Below, piece by piece: positions 16,352-25,939 of a DNA stretch of 64,000 bases. Source of the stretch: CAYVTZ01 sp964454685 (GTDB taxonomy: Bacteria > Bacillota > Clostridia > Christensenellales > Christensenellaceae). The notes beneath the pieces were generated by a model. That model had not been told where the DNA came from, did no database searches, and saw nothing but the letters and a program-made list of their open reading frames with translations. The DNA is taken from contig CAYVTZ010000010.1 of NCBI GenBank assembly GCA_964454685.1, positions 31,085 through 95,084 on the forward strand, in the 5' to 3' direction. A program made the position numbers and the translations under genes. Every line of letters begins with the position of its first letter. The first letter of the stretch is position 1.

Positions 16352-16540
16352 ATGAACTTTTTTTTGGAAATGAACGCCGCAAAAGGCATCGGGCTGGCGC
16401 TTGTGATCGCGGGCGCAATCGTGACATTTTCGGCAAAGCGCATCACAAAAAACGGTGCGTGGCAGCATCGGGAGCTCGTCTGCAAAATTTGCGGACTGGC
16501 AGCGGTGATGGCCGGGCTACTGACGATGATATCGGCATAA
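16352..16540 (+). CDS. Small two-helix membrane protein, unknown
   Basis: This is a 62-residue protein with two hydrophobic helices (about 9-26 and 45-61) separated by a basic loop ([15 protein letters not shown]). AAGGAGAAA lies 6 bases upstream of the ATG, a strong ribosome site that supports translation. It sits 43 bases ahead of valS and shares its promoter. I do not recognise a family. Confidence 0.65.
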   Translation: MNFFLEMNAAKGIGLALVIAGAIVTFSAKRITKNGAWQHRELVCKICGLAAVMAGLLTMISA

Positions 16541-16583
16541 CAGCCGTTTGGATGAACCAAATTGGACGATGTGGGAGGAAACC

Positions 16584-19214
16584 ATGGCAAAAGAACTGAG
16601 TAAAACCTATGACCCGAAATTAACCGAAAAACGCATCTATCAAAATTGGATGGACAAAGGATATTTTCACGCGGAGGTGGATCAAGATAAGCAGCCTTTT
16701 ACAATCGTGATTCCCCCGCCAAACATTACAGGGCAACTGCACATGGGGCACGCGCTGGATAATATGATTCAGGATGCGATCATACGCACCAAGCGGATGC
16801 AGGGCTATCAAGCATTGTGGATGCCGGGCACCGACCACGCGAGCATCGCAACGGAAGTCAAAATCGTAGATAAACTGGCGGAAGAGGGAATCAAAAAAGA
16901 AGACCTCGGCCGCGACGGTTTCCTGGAGCGCGCATGGGAGTGGAAGGCGCAGTATGGCGGCAGAATCGTTGAACAGCTCAAGCAGTTGGGTTCCTCGCTG
17001 GATTGGGAACGCGAGCGCTTTACCATGGACGAAGGCTGTTCGCGCGCGGTGCGCGAAGTCTTTGTGCGCCTGTATAACAAAGGATTGATTTATCAGGGCA
17101 ACCGCATCATCAACTGGTGCCCCAAGTGCCTGACTGCGCTCTCGGACGCAGAGGTGGAATACGAAGAGCAGGCAGGGCATTTCTGGCACATGCGCTACCT
17201 TGCAGAGGACGGCGGCGAAGGGATTGTGGTCGCAACCACACGCCCCGAAACCATGCTGGGCGATACAGCGGTAGCCGTACACCCCGATGACAAGCGTTAT
17301 GCGCATCTGGTCGGCAAAAACGTAATTCTGCCGTTGATGAATAAGCCCATCCCCGTGGTGGCGGATGCGTATGTAGACATGGAGTTTGGCACAGGCGCGG
17401 TAAAGATCACACCCGCGCACGACCCCAACGACTACGAAGTCGGTATGCGGCACAATCTGCCCATGATCCGTGTGCTGAACGATGACGGCACGGTGAACGA
17501 GCTGGGCGGCAAGTATGCGGGGCTGGAACGTTACGAGGCTCGTAAGCAAATTGTAGCGGATTTGGAAGCGCAAGGCCTGCTCATCAAAATCGAGGATCAT
17601 CCGCACAATGTCGGGCAGTGTTATCGCTGCTCCACCGTGATTGAGCCGATCATCTCCAAGCAGTGGTTCGTCAAAATGAAAGATTTGGCGCAGCCGGCAA
17701 TCGAAGCAGTGGAGAGCGGCGCGGTACAGTTCGTGCCCGAACGTTTTTCCAAGATCTATTTCAACTGGCTGTACAACATCCGCGACTGGTGTATTTCCCG
17801 TCAACTATGGTGGGGGCATCGCATTCCGGCGTATACCTGCGAGGATTGCGGACACTTGACGGTTGCGACAGAGGCGCCCCAAACCTGCGAAACATGCGGT
17901 GGGCATCGTTTTGCGCAGGACGAGGACGTGCTGGATACGTGGTTCTCGTCGGGCTTGTGGCCCTTCTCTACATTAGGCTGGCCGGACAAAACCCCGGAAT
18001 TGGAATATTTCTATCCCACCAGCGTGCTCGTAACCGGCTATGATATCATATTCTTCTGGGTCGCACGTATGATGATTTTCGGCATTGAAATCATGGGTGA
18101 ACCACCGTTCAAAACAATCGACATCCACGGTATCGTGCGCGACCGCAACGGTCGCAAGATGTCCAAGTCGCTCAATAACGGTATCGACCCGCTGGAAGTC
18201 ATCGAGCAATACAGTGCCGATGCGCTGCGTTTCTCGCTGGCAATCGGCATCAGCGCAGGTAGTGATATGCGCTTTTACGATGAAAAAGTGGAAGCGGCAC
18301 GCAACTTTGCCAACAAGATTTGGAATGCCTCGCGTTTCGTCCTCATGAATATCAAAGACGACGCGGTTGCCCCCATTGACGAATGCAAGCTGGACGTAGC
18401 GGATTGGTGGATTCTCTCCCGTCTGAACCACGCCATTCAGGAGTGCACCGAAAACATCGAGCGCTTTGAGCTGGGTCTGGCGGCACAAAAGGTTTACGAT
18501 TTCACGTGGAGTGAGCTGTGCGATTGGTATATCGAAATGGCAAAACCGCGGCTGTATGAAAGTGACGAGGAAACCAAGTCAGCGACGCTTAGTGTGCTGG
18601 TATATGTGCTGCAAAACACACTCAAACTGCTGCACCCCTTCATGCCGTTTATCACGGAGGAAATCTACACCAACCTGCCGGGCGCTGAGGAAACAATCAT
18701 GCTTTCCGCATGGCCGGAAATTGCCTTCGTAAGCGATAAAGGGCAGATGATGAACGGTGTCATGGACATCATCCGCGCCGTGCGAAATGTGCGCGCCGAG
18801 ATGAACGTTCCGCCGAGCGTCAAAGTGAAGCTGACTGTGCTAACCAAGGAAAAAGAAGCCGTGGCAGCATGCACCGAATACATCAAACGGCTGGCATTTG
18901 CAAACGAGGTGGAGGTCATTGCCGATAAAGCGATGATTCCGCAGGATAGCGTTTCTGCGGTCTGCGCACTGGGCGAGGCATATATGCCGCTCGCAGAGCT
19001 GATCGACGTGGAAAAAGAGATCGCGCGTCTGAGCAAAGAAGCGGCGTACAACGATGGAGAAATCGCGCGCGCACAAGGCAAGCTGTCCAACAAAGGATTC
19101 ACGGACAAAGCGCCCGCCAAAGTGGTGGAAGAGGAACGCAACAAGCTGAATCAATATCTTGAGATGAAAGAAAAGCTTGCCGAGCGTATTGCTTTTCTGA
19201 AAGGACTGAAATAG
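16584..19214 (+). CDS. valS: Valyl-tRNA synthetase
   Basis: This 876-residue class I aminoacyl-tRNA synthetase attaches valine to tRNA-Val in the cytoplasm. It shows the HIGH motif ([14 protein letters not shown] near residue 45), the editing domain, KMSKS ([11 protein letters not shown] near residue 525), an anticodon-binding domain, and a C-terminal coiled-coil arm ([22 protein letters not shown]) typical of ValRS. The ATG at 16584 is chosen because GGGAGGAAACC precedes it; a reading 12 codons longer lacks a ribosome site. folC begins directly at the next base. Confidence 0.98.
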   Translation: MAKELSKTYDPKLTEKRIYQNWMDKGYFHAEVDQDKQPFTIVIPPPNITGQLHMGHALDNMIQDAIIRTKRMQGYQALWMPGTDHASIATEVKIVDKLAEEGIKKEDLGRDGFLERAWEWKAQYGGRIVEQLKQLGSSLDWERERFTMDEGCSRAVREVFVRLYNKGLIYQGNRIINWCPKCLTALSDAEVEYEEQAGHFWHMRYLAEDGGEGIVVATTRPETMLGDTAVAVHPDDKRYAHLVGKNVILPLMNKPIPVVADAYVDMEFGTGAVKITPAHDPNDYEVGMRHNLPMIRVLNDDGTVNELGGKYAGLERYEARKQIVADLEAQGLLIKIEDHPHNVGQCYRCSTVIEPIISKQWFVKMKDLAQPAIEAVESGAVQFVPERFSKIYFNWLYNIRDWCISRQLWWGHRIPAYTCEDCGHLTVATEAPQTCETCGGHRFAQDEDVLDTWFSSGLWPFSTLGWPDKTPELEYFYPTSVLVTGYDIIFFWVARMMIFGIEIMGEPPFKTIDIHGIVRDRNGRKMSKSLNNGIDPLEVIEQYSADALRFSLAIGISAGSDMRFYDEKVEAARNFANKIWNASRFVLMNIKDDAVAPIDECKLDVADWWILSRLNHAIQECTENIERFELGLAAQKVYDFTWSELCDWYIEMAKPRLYESDEETKSATLSVLVYVLQNTLKLLHPFMPFITEEIYTNLPGAEETIMLSAWPEIAFVSDKGQMMNGVMDIIRAVRNVRAEMNVPPSVKVKLTVLTKEKEAVAACTEYIKRLAFANEVEVIADKAMIPQDSVSAVCALGEAYMPLAELIDVEKEIARLSKEAAYNDGEIARAQGKLSNKGFTDKAPAKVVEEERNKLNQYLEMKEKLAERIAFLKGLK

Positions 19215-20324
19215 ATGGATTTTTTTCAGGTCGCAGGCACGAACGCCAAAGGTTCTACGGCAACGTATCTTGCGCACATCCTGATGTACGAAAAAAGCAC
19301 AGGACTCTTTACCTCGCCGCATTTAAACAGTGCGTGCGAACGGTTTTGGATGGACGGTCTGCACATGACGCAGGCGGAATACGCATTTTACGCACACCGC
19401 TTTTCAGAGGAAAAGCGTAGCTTTGCGCGTTGGACCAAGATGGCGCTGGCATGGTTTGAAGATTGTCAGGCAAAGGCAGCCGTGATGGAAACAGGGCTGG
19501 GCGGGCGGCTGGACCCCACCAATGTGGTTCCGTCCCGCTGGCAGATCATCACCCCGATCGGCATGGATCACACACAGCTTCTGGGCGACAGCATCGGGCA
19601 AATCGCCGCAGAAAAGGCAGGCATCATCAAGCTGGGCAGCACAGTGGTTTCCCACCCCCAGCATCCCGAAGCGCTGGAAGTCATCCAGCGGGCAAGCCTG
19701 CAAAAAAATGCAAAGCTGTGCGTACTGGATCCTGCGCAGATCTCACTGGATTTTGCCGATGAAGAAGGGCAAACCTTTGATCTTGATTACGCCGGACGAG
19801 TATACAAAAACTTGAAAATCCGATCCAATGCGCCTGTGCAGGTGCAAAATGCGTGCGTAGCAGCCATTACCGCAATCGAATACGGCGCTCGCGCGGAGAG
19901 CATTCGTTTTGGGCTGGCGGCAGCGCGCTTTCCGGCACGCTTCCAAAAAATCGGCAATGTTATCATCGACGGCGCGCACAACACCGCAGCAATACAAACG
20001 CTGAAAAACAGTCTGGAAGCGGTATATCCCAACAAAAAAATCGTCTGCTTGACGGCAATGATGTCAGATAAAGATTGCCTCGGCATGGCACAGATCATCC
20101 AGTCCTTTGCGCAGCACGTAGTGTGCACCTGCGTCGATCAAAACCGAGGGCTGGATGCGGAAAAACTGGCAGGGCTATTTCATAACGCCGTCTGCGTGGA
20201 AGACCCCGTGGCGGCAATCCGTCTTGCAAGTCAAAATACACCGCCCGACTGCCTGCTGGTGGTCTGCGGATCATTTTATCTTGCAGCGGAAGCATTGTCC
20301 GTGCTAGGGGAATCATTCGTATAA
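19215..20324 (+). CDS. folC: Folylpolyglutamate synthase / dihydrofolate synthase, short at the N-terminus
   Basis: This 369-residue Mur ligase-family enzyme adds glutamate to folates in the cytoplasm. The P-loop appears at residue 8 (GTNAKGS, usually GTNGKGS), followed by METGLGGRLDPTN, the TPIGMDH motif, and IIDGAHN. Full-length FolC has about 35-45 residues ahead of the P-loop and totals about 420-440. Here the ATG abuts the valS stop codon, so those residues are missing. Translation is probably coupled to valS, because a ribosome site would lie in the valS end (AAAGGACTG). It may be a functional short form or a truncated one. Confidence 0.88.
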   Translation: MDFFQVAGTNAKGSTATYLAHILMYEKSTGLFTSPHLNSACERFWMDGLHMTQAEYAFYAHRFSEEKRSFARWTKMALAWFEDCQAKAAVMETGLGGRLDPTNVVPSRWQIITPIGMDHTQLLGDSIGQIAAEKAGIIKLGSTVVSHPQHPEALEVIQRASLQKNAKLCVLDPAQISLDFADEEGQTFDLDYAGRVYKNLKIRSNAPVQVQNACVAAITAIEYGARAESIRFGLAAARFPARFQKIGNVIIDGAHNTAAIQTLKNSLEAVYPNKKIVCLTAMMSDKDCLGMAQIIQSFAQHVVCTCVDQNRGLDAEKLAGLFHNAVCVEDPVAAIRLASQNTPPDCLLVVCGSFYLAAEALSVLGESFV

Positions 20325-20378
20325 GATTGGTGATATTAGATGCAACGCTGCGACTGCGACTCCGGCCGGAATCAACGG

Positions 20379-20903
20379 CTATACCAGCCGCGAAAGCACC
20401 TCTTGGTATAGCTCCACCGCGTGGTCACGCCACTTTTCCGTCATAATTTGCGCATCGCGCTTGGAGTACATCAGTAAATTGATCTCGAACACCGTGCGGT
20501 CATGCTCTAAAACCTTGAGCGTCACGCGATACTCGGAATCAGATAACTTAATGAATTCCCCAACGTATTGCGATTCTTTTTCCAGCTCGCTCTTGTTGGC
20601 GGTGATGTAGGTCTGAATCGCCTCGCGAAAAGAATGTCGCAGATCGTTCTGCAGCACATACACCAGTTTCGAGCCGGCCTCTGTGATGCAGTATGTGGTA
20701 CCCTGCGGTGTCGTGGTCTCGGTGATGTGGTTATTTTGGGAAAGCTCAAACAGGCATTCCTGCATATCAAAAAACTGCATGAAGCCAAGCTCATCCATAA
20801 TGCGGATCAGCTGCAATTCATTTAGACGCATTTGTGCGCTGTCCAGCAAATACAGCAAAAGCAGCTTGTTGTGCGCCATAGTTTGTTTGGGTTTGATTTG
20901 CAT
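20379..20903 (-). CDS. DUF4364 family protein
   Basis: This 174-residue protein has a winged-helix-like N-terminal half (NKLLLLYLLDSAQMRLNELQLIRIMDELGFM...YCITEAGSKL) and an alpha/beta C-terminal half, matching DUF4364 proteins of Clostridia, whose role is unknown. The HTH-like start suggests a DNA-binding regulator. The ATG at 20903 follows AGGGGTG; a longer in-frame version from 21014 runs into the tRNA promoter and is not supported. It is convergent with folC, with about 54 bases between them. Confidence 0.8.
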   Translation of the reverse strand: MQIKPKQTMAHNKLLLLYLLDSAQMRLNELQLIRIMDELGFMQFFDMQECLFELSQNNHITETTTPQGTTYCITEAGSKLVYVLQNDLRHSFREAIQTYITANKSELEKESQYVGEFIKLSDSEYRVTLKVLEHDRTVFEINLLMYSKRDAQIMTEKWRDHAVELYQEVLSRLV

Positions 20904-20997
20904 TCGGTTCACCCCTTGCTTTGCTCTATAAAAATAGTATACCATACTCCGGCAGGAAAAAAAATCCGTGATTTGCAATTTATTTGCAGCAAAAGGC

Positions 20998-21026
20998 TTG
21001 AAATCCTCAACCAAAAACGGTATAAT
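20998..21026 (+). promoter_or_regulatory. Promoter of tRNA-Val
   Basis: TTGAAA (20998-21003) and TATAAT (21021-21026) are 17 bases apart, 18 bases ahead of the mature tRNA 5' end. It is close to the consensus sigma-A promoter. Confidence 0.85.
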
Positions 21027-21043
21027 TTATACTCGTAATGTAT

Positions 21044-21120
21044 GGGACTGTAGCCCAGCTGGTTAGAGCGCTACGTTGACATCGTAGAGGTCGTTGGTTC
21101 GAGCCCAATCAGTCCCACCA
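21044..21120 (+). tRNA. tRNA-Val, anticodon GAC
   Basis: This is a 77-nt cloverleaf. The acceptor stem pairs GGGACTG (21044-21050) with CAGTCCC (21110-21116), with discriminator A and an encoded CCA end. The anticodon stem CTACG/CGTAG encloses loop TTGACAT with GAC at 21078-21080. The T arm GTTGG-TTCGAGC-CCAAT is intact. It is a single gene, with no tRNA cluster visible. Confidence 0.97.
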
Positions 21121-21176
21121 GCGGGTGCGACCCGCCGCAAATGTTGCGCTTCTGTGTTTGCAGGAGCGCATTTTTT
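21121..21176 (+). terminator. Terminator of tRNA-Val (two hairpins)
   Basis: GCGGGT-gcg-ACCCGC (21121-21135) follows the CCA end directly. A second hairpin, TGCGCTTCTG (21145-21154) with CAGGAGCGCA (21161-21170), ends in TTTTTT (21171-21176). Confidence 0.88.
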
Positions 21177-21301
21177 ATGCCGCATTTTAGGAACTCTTTG
21201 CCAATCCACCGCCGTTGTGACGCTGGATCACGTTTCACAATTTACAAGGTTGCGATATTTTATTGTCCAAAATCCTTTTTGCGGCATAATAATCAGTAAG
21301 A

Positions 21302-21331
21302 TGTAACCTCTCGCACCATTTCAAGGTCTAA
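21302..21331 (+). promoter_or_regulatory. ECF-type promoter, probably autoregulatory
   Basis: TGTAACC (21302-21308) and GGTCTAA (21325-21331) resemble ECF sigma -35 (AAC) and -10 (GTC) elements, with normal spacing. They lie about 55 bases before the sigma factor gene. Autoregulation is inferred from the pattern and position. Confidence 0.6.
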
Positions 21332-21386
21332 TCATTGAAGGCGCCTACAAGATAAGGTCTCTAGGACCTCGAAGGGAGAAATATCA

Positions 21387-21914
21387 ATGGATATGGATCA
21401 ACTGGAACGGTTGTTTTTACAATCCTACCAAAAAGCATATCGCGCAGCAAAATGCATTTTGTTTGACAGCGCTACAGCGGAGGACGCAGTTTCAGAAGCG
21501 CTGATCCGCATGTTTCGCGCGCTGGAGCGCGGCAAACCAATCGAGAATGCAGAAGCATATTTTATGCGCATCACCGTAAATGAAGCAAAGCGCATCTGTA
21601 AACAGCACAAGGAGCTCCCCTGCGACAACGTGTTGGATTATCTCGAAACAGGCTGCATAACGGAAGAGCCAAATGCGGAGGACGCTGCGTACAATCTGCT
21701 CATGGCAGTCAACCGCTTGGGAAGCAATCTGGCTTTGCCCATCAAACTGCATTATTACGGCGGTTTTTCCGAAAAGGAAGTGGCACAGCTGTTGCACGTC
21801 TCCTATGGGGCTGTAAAAACACGTATCTCACGCGCAAAAGCAAAATTGAAAATTGCACTGCGCGTACAGGATGAAGAAATAAGAGGTGCATATCATGAAA
21901 ACTGTAATGGATAA
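21387..21914 (+). CDS. ECF-subfamily RNA polymerase sigma factor
   Basis: This 175-residue protein has sigma region 2 (about 10-75, including SATAEDAVSEALIRMFRAL) and region 4 (about 105-160, LPIKLHYYGGFSEKEVAQLLHVSYGAVKTRISRAKAKLK). It lacks region 3, as ECF factors do. A ribosome site GAAGGGAG precedes the ATG. Its 3' end overlaps the membrane protein that follows by about 20 bases, indicating a sigma/anti-sigma pair. The inducing signal is unknown. Confidence 0.92.
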   Translation: MDMDQLERLFLQSYQKAYRAAKCILFDSATAEDAVSEALIRMFRALERGKPIENAEAYFMRITVNEAKRICKQHKELPCDNVLDYLETGCITEEPNAEDAAYNLLMAVNRLGSNLALPIKLHYYGGFSEKEVAQLLHVSYGAVKTRISRAKAKLKIALRVQDEEIRGAYHENCNG

Positions 21915-23151
21915 AATGCTGGAACATGCATATAAAAAAGAATATTTCCAAACCGCATCCCCTCAAAGAATTTGGGACAAAGCACGCTATGCAACCCTGA
22001 CAAAGAAAAAGCGGAATTTTGTTCCCGTCCTCGCCTGCGTCGCGGGTGTGGCGCTAATGCTTGTTGCAGTGCCGCCTGTGCGTGCGGCGGTGCAAGATTT
22101 TTTCACAAGCGTGGGGCAATATATGTCCACGCCGCAAGAACAGCGACCAAAAGTGGAAGATGTACCCATTCAAACTCCAAAAAATCAGGAAATGCAGGTT
22201 GTAGAAACGGACGCGCCACCACAGGAAGTACCCGCAGCGATTGGACTTCCCGAAAATTGGGCGGATCAAATCAAAATCGAAATCAAAGAAGCCCTGTATG
22301 ACGGCGAAAAAGTCTATCTAACCTATACGATAGACGGCTCCGCACTTGGGCTGAACGCATTCAAGGATTTAGGCGGAAATATGCCCTACGGCGAAAATGC
22401 CTACAAACCTGTTTTTGTAGGCTCCAATGTCGCGTTAGGCAACGAGCCGCTTGAAAACAGCGCCGTCGGTTACGAATGGTCGGTGGAAAACAACGGCGGT
22501 TTCATCACAGCAACCAGTGAATATACAGGCGAAATGCTCTCCGGGTTGAGCGACGATCAGCAAATGACACTTTATCTGCAAATTCCGCAGGGCGTGGCCA
22601 GCCCGGAGCTTGCAACAGAAGCGGGACATCCCTATCCCTTCAACTACAATAAGCAATTCGCCGTGTCCTTTACCATCAACGCGCAGAATAAGATGAAGGT
22701 TTTTGGGGAACAGGTATATGAAATCAACGGCTTCCCTGTGACCTTCCGCAAGGTCATATTCAAGCCCACCGAGATCGCCATTGATGTGTTTGCCCCCTCC
22801 AGCCCCGAATGGCAGGAGCTGCACAGGAAATCAAATGACATCTTTGAAAAGTATAAGGACGACCCCGCAATGATGGAATCAGAATCCGCCCGCCTTCTCG
22901 AAGAATACGCCCAAAGCAATGTCGATGAATTCGCCTTTGAGATTGATTTCCATGTGTTCGCGGATGGGCAGGAAATCACCACACCCGGCGCGGCGGGCTT
23001 CATGGAATTTATGACGCAAGATTTCACCGGTTATACGGGCAGATTCTCCATCCCCTTTCCACAATCGGGCATCCGGCAGCTTACCTTAGTTCCCTACAAC
23101 ACCACGACCGGCGAAGAATATACCGCAGATAAAATTGTCATCGACTGCTAA
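21895..23151 (+). CDS. Membrane-anchored DUF4179-like protein, probable anti-sigma partner
   Basis: This 418-residue protein has a cytoplasmic N-terminal segment of about 40 residues ending KKKRNF, one transmembrane helix (about 43-62, VPVLACVAGVALMLVAVPPV), and a large extracytoplasmic part with beta-rich DUF4179-like repeats. In Clostridia such proteins are encoded after ECF sigma factors and are thought to restrain them. The ATG at 21895 is preferred over a GTG three codons earlier because AGAGGTG is at proper spacing. It is followed by a strong terminator. Confidence 0.82.
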   Translation: MKTVMDKMLEHAYKKEYFQTASPQRIWDKARYATLTKKKRNFVPVLACVAGVALMLVAVPPVRAAVQDFFTSVGQYMSTPQEQRPKVEDVPIQTPKNQEMQVVETDAPPQEVPAAIGLPENWADQIKIEIKEALYDGEKVYLTYTIDGSALGLNAFKDLGGNMPYGENAYKPVFVGSNVALGNEPLENSAVGYEWSVENNGGFITATSEYTGEMLSGLSDDQQMTLYLQIPQGVASPELATEAGHPYPFNYNKQFAVSFTINAQNKMKVFGEQVYEINGFPVTFRKVIFKPTEIAIDVFAPSSPEWQELHRKSNDIFEKYKDDPAMMESESARLLEEYAQSNVDEFAFEIDFHVFADGQEITTPGAAGFMEFMTQDFTGYTGRFSIPFPQSGIRQLTLVPYNTTTGEEYTADKIVIDC

Positions 23152-23185
23152 CGCAATATCCTAATCACACGCGCACCGCTACAAC

Positions 23186-23220
23186 AAAAGGCTACAAGCA
23201 TCATGTGTTTGTAGCCTTTT
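23186..23220 (+). terminator. Terminator of the ECF sigma operon
   Basis: AAAAGGCTACAAGCA pairs with TGTTTGTAGCCTTTT (15 bp, one G-U), with the T tract in the descending arm. It starts 35 bases after the stop codon. The A/T symmetry makes it potentially bidirectional, so it may also serve the kinase gene that ends at 23278. Confidence 0.9.
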
Positions 23221-23277
23221 CCGATGAAGTATCCCACAAAATTCTTATGCAAAAGCACTAAGCTTGTCCTGTATTGC

Positions 23278-24762
23278 TTATCGATACACCTCTTTTACCG
23301 CTTCATACAAACGCAAGTAACGTTGGAAGTTGTCTTGATAGCGCACGCTCATCGCTTGCTGTGGTGTATACACGTGCTCTATTTTAGTAAAACGATCTTG
23401 TGCTTCTTCTAAATTGGCAAACAAACCCAAGTTCACATAGCATAAAATCGCACTCGCTAATGTGCCCGCCTCTTTGTTCTTTGTGGTGCAAATCTCGCGC
23501 TCAAAAATGTCCGCTCGAATCTGCATCCATGCAGCCGAAGTCGCGCCCCCTCCAACCGCAATCATCCGGTGGATCGGAATGCCCACATCGGTCAAGCAAT
23601 TCATTGCGCGCTTAATTTCATAGGTTTCATTCTCCAAAAACGCCCGAAAGAGTTCTCCGCGCGTTGTGTGGAGTCTTAGCCCCGCTAAAACCGCAGGGGT
23701 AACGCCATCCATCCCCGGCGTACATCCGCCCCCAAAGTATGGAATCATCAGCAGGCCGGTCGGGTCGGGCGGGATCTCCGCATTCAGGCGCATGTACGCA
23801 TTCGGCAGATGCGCAATGTCCTTTGCCAATGTATCCCGAAACCACTTGATGGTGCACCCGCCGGACATGCTGAACGCAGAAGTAACATAAGTTTCCTCTG
23901 TTAAGTATGGAATGAGCGGCAGTCTGTATTCCACCATCTTATCCACATCCAGTTGCGTCGCATCCATAATGGGCGTCAGCGCATCTACTGTGCCCATACC
24001 GTTTGCCATGTCGCCTTTTTTTGCTCCGCTTCCGCACGCCGCCAAAATCTGGTCATGCCCACCCACAATGAGCTTGACGCCTTCTCCCATTCCCAATGTT
24101 CGCGCAATACGGCGGCTCATATCGCCCACCACGCTCCCGCCGGGTACAGGCTCCGGCAAAGCGCTTGTTTGTATCTGGGAGAACGCTACTGCATCCTCCC
24201 ACCACTTCTTTGTCCTGACCTGAAACATCTGGCTGCGCGCCGCCAACGAGTAGTCACATTGATGCTCCGCCCCCAGCCGATATGTGATAAAATCAGCGAC
24301 AAATGAAATGCGCTTCACCTTTTCCATTACCTGTGGTCGATGCTTGTGCATCCATCGCATTTTGTACATCGAGAACATCGGGTCGTTAAAACCGCCGGAG
24401 TTCATGAATACATCTTTTTCGGTATGCTGTTCTAAAAACTCTGCACATTCCTCCGTTCCACGCCGGTCCATATAGATCATAGTGTGCGCCAGCACGTTGT
24501 CCTGCTCGTCCATGCACACAAAGGACTCTCCGAACGATGTAACACAAATGGCGCGCACCTGCTTTCGATTGCAGGACTTTGTGGACTCCGCCAACACCTC
24601 CAGCGCCTTTGCAAAAAGTAATTCTGCATCCAGTTCAAACCAGCCATCCTGTTCACAAATCAGGTTGTATTCCCGATAAGCATGATTCAAAACATTTGCC
24701 TGATCATCGAATACTGTACTTTTGATGCCCGAAGTCCCCACATCCAACCCAATCACATACAT
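23278..24762 (-). CDS. FGGY-family carbohydrate kinase
   Basis: This 494-residue two-domain sugar kinase of the xylulokinase/gluconokinase group begins with GLDVGTSGIKSTVFD (phosphate-binding loop 1). It has VGGHDQILAACGSG with the catalytic Asp near residue 245, and an adenosine motif AVGGGATSAAWMQIRADIF near 415. The substrate cannot be read from sequence; a pentulose, tetrulose or related ketose formed by the adjacent dehydrogenase is likely. The ATG at 24762 fits AAAGGAAA; the GTG at 24771 is too close to it. It is the last gene of the LacI-controlled operon. Confidence 0.85.
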   Translation of the reverse strand: MYVIGLDVGTSGIKSTVFDDQANVLNHAYREYNLICEQDGWFELDAELLFAKALEVLAESTKSCNRKQVRAICVTSFGESFVCMDEQDNVLAHTMIYMDRRGTEECAEFLEQHTEKDVFMNSGGFNDPMFSMYKMRWMHKHRPQVMEKVKRISFVADFITYRLGAEHQCDYSLAARSQMFQVRTKKWWEDAVAFSQIQTSALPEPVPGGSVVGDMSRRIARTLGMGEGVKLIVGGHDQILAACGSGAKKGDMANGMGTVDALTPIMDATQLDVDKMVEYRLPLIPYLTEETYVTSAFSMSGGCTIKWFRDTLAKDIAHLPNAYMRLNAEIPPDPTGLLMIPYFGGGCTPGMDGVTPAVLAGLRLHTTRGELFRAFLENETYEIKRAMNCLTDVGIPIHRMIAVGGGATSAAWMQIRADIFEREICTTKNKEAGTLASAILCYVNLGLFANLEEAQDRFTKIEHVYTPQQAMSVRYQDNFQRYLRLYEAVKEVYR

Positions 24763-24801
24763 CTGCGCCACTTTCCTTTGCTAAAACATTATTTCCCCGC
24801 C

Positions 24802-25866
24802 CTACGGAACCAATACCACCTTGATCGCATCCGGGTCTTTCTCCGCTACCTCAAACGCCTTTTCCCATTCATCCAGCTTGAATACATGCGTCACAACGCC
24901 GTCCGTTTGAATCGATCCATCCGCAATCCCTTTGATCACCGGCGCATAGCAGTTCCCGCTCAAATGCGCACCCAAAATATCCATCGCTTTTGTATCCCCA
25001 ATAATATTCCAATCAACCGTGATGTCAGCCGGAAATACGCCAAATTGCACATAGCGTCCCATATTGCATACCATATCCAGCCCCTGCTTTACGCTGATCA
25101 CGCTGCCCACTGCCTCTATGTATACATCGCATCCATATCCGCCTGTCAATTTGCGGACTTCTTCCACAACATTCACCTGCGTCGGATCCATCACCAAATC
25201 CGCACCGAAGTCCAGCGCTTTTTGGCGGCGACTCTCTTTCAGGTCTAATCCAATCAGCAGCTTTGGAGACGCCTTGCGGATCGTATTGATCATTCCAAGT
25301 CCAATCGCTCCCAAACCGCTTACCACCACCACATCCGTATGCTTGGTGTTTGCGCGTTCCGCGGCGTTCATGGCGCAAGCGTATGGCTCAATGATCGCGC
25401 CTTGCTCCACGGTAAAATCATCTGGCAAATGATGGATCAAGCTGCCTTTTTGGAATTTCATGTACTGCGCAAAACCGCCCTGTGCATCCTCTTTAAATCC
25501 ATAAATGTGGTGCGGCTGGCACATCCACGGCGCACCCTGCTTGCAATATCTGCATTCGCCGCACGGTAAAATCTGCTCCGCCGTAATCTTCTGCCCGATC
25601 TTGATCTCCGGCAGCCCCGCGCCAACTTCAACGACCTCTCCATAAAATTCATGCCCGCCGATGCACGGCGCATCGATATAGGATGTTTCACCCGGCTTTC
25701 CCCAAACGCGCTCTCCGCCATGAAATGTTTTTACATCTCCGGCGCAAATGCCGCATCCCAATACTTTGATCAAAACTTCCCCATCCGAGATTTCCGGGAC
25801 CGGAACCTCTTCAACCCTCTGGTCATACGGCGCATACACGCGCAACGCTTTCATTGTCTTTGTCAT
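24802..25866 (-). CDS. Zinc-dependent polyol/threonine-type dehydrogenase
   Basis: This 354-residue medium-chain dehydrogenase has catalytic-zinc residues C43 in GCGICAGD and GHE near 75, and the structural-zinc motif CGECRYCKQGAPWMC (about 105-119). The NAD-binding segment VVVVSGLGAIGLGMI lies near residue 185. It probably oxidises a sugar alcohol (erythritol/threitol- or sorbitol-like) to a ketose, which the FGGY kinase next door would phosphorylate; that coupling is inferred from context. The ATG at 25866 follows GGAGGAG at good spacing, so the earlier in-frame ATG, which is part of the ribosome site, is rejected. Confidence 0.87.
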   Translation of the reverse strand: MTKTMKALRVYAPYDQRVEEVPVPEISDGEVLIKVLGCGICAGDVKTFHGGERVWGKPGETSYIDAPCIGGHEFYGEVVEVGAGLPEIKIGQKITAEQILPCGECRYCKQGAPWMCQPHHIYGFKEDAQGGFAQYMKFQKGSLIHHLPDDFTVEQGAIIEPYACAMNAAERANTKHTDVVVVSGLGAIGLGMINTIRKASPKLLIGLDLKESRRQKALDFGADLVMDPTQVNVVEEVRKLTGGYGCDVYIEAVGSVISVKQGLDMVCNMGRYVQFGVFPADITVDWNIIGDTKAMDILGAHLSGNCYAPVIKGIADGSIQTDGVVTHVFKLDEWEKAFEVAEKDPDAIKVVLVP

Positions 25867-25939
25867 TGTTTTCTCCTCCATTATTTAGTTGTTCATAAGA
25901 CTTCATCACAATCGAATCACTGCGTTGCAATGCTCGACG

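Noticed and set aside
16085..16583. T-box riboswitch upstream of valS
   Set aside because: No T-box sequence, specifier stem or antiterminator could be found; the interval holds a promoter and a small membrane gene.
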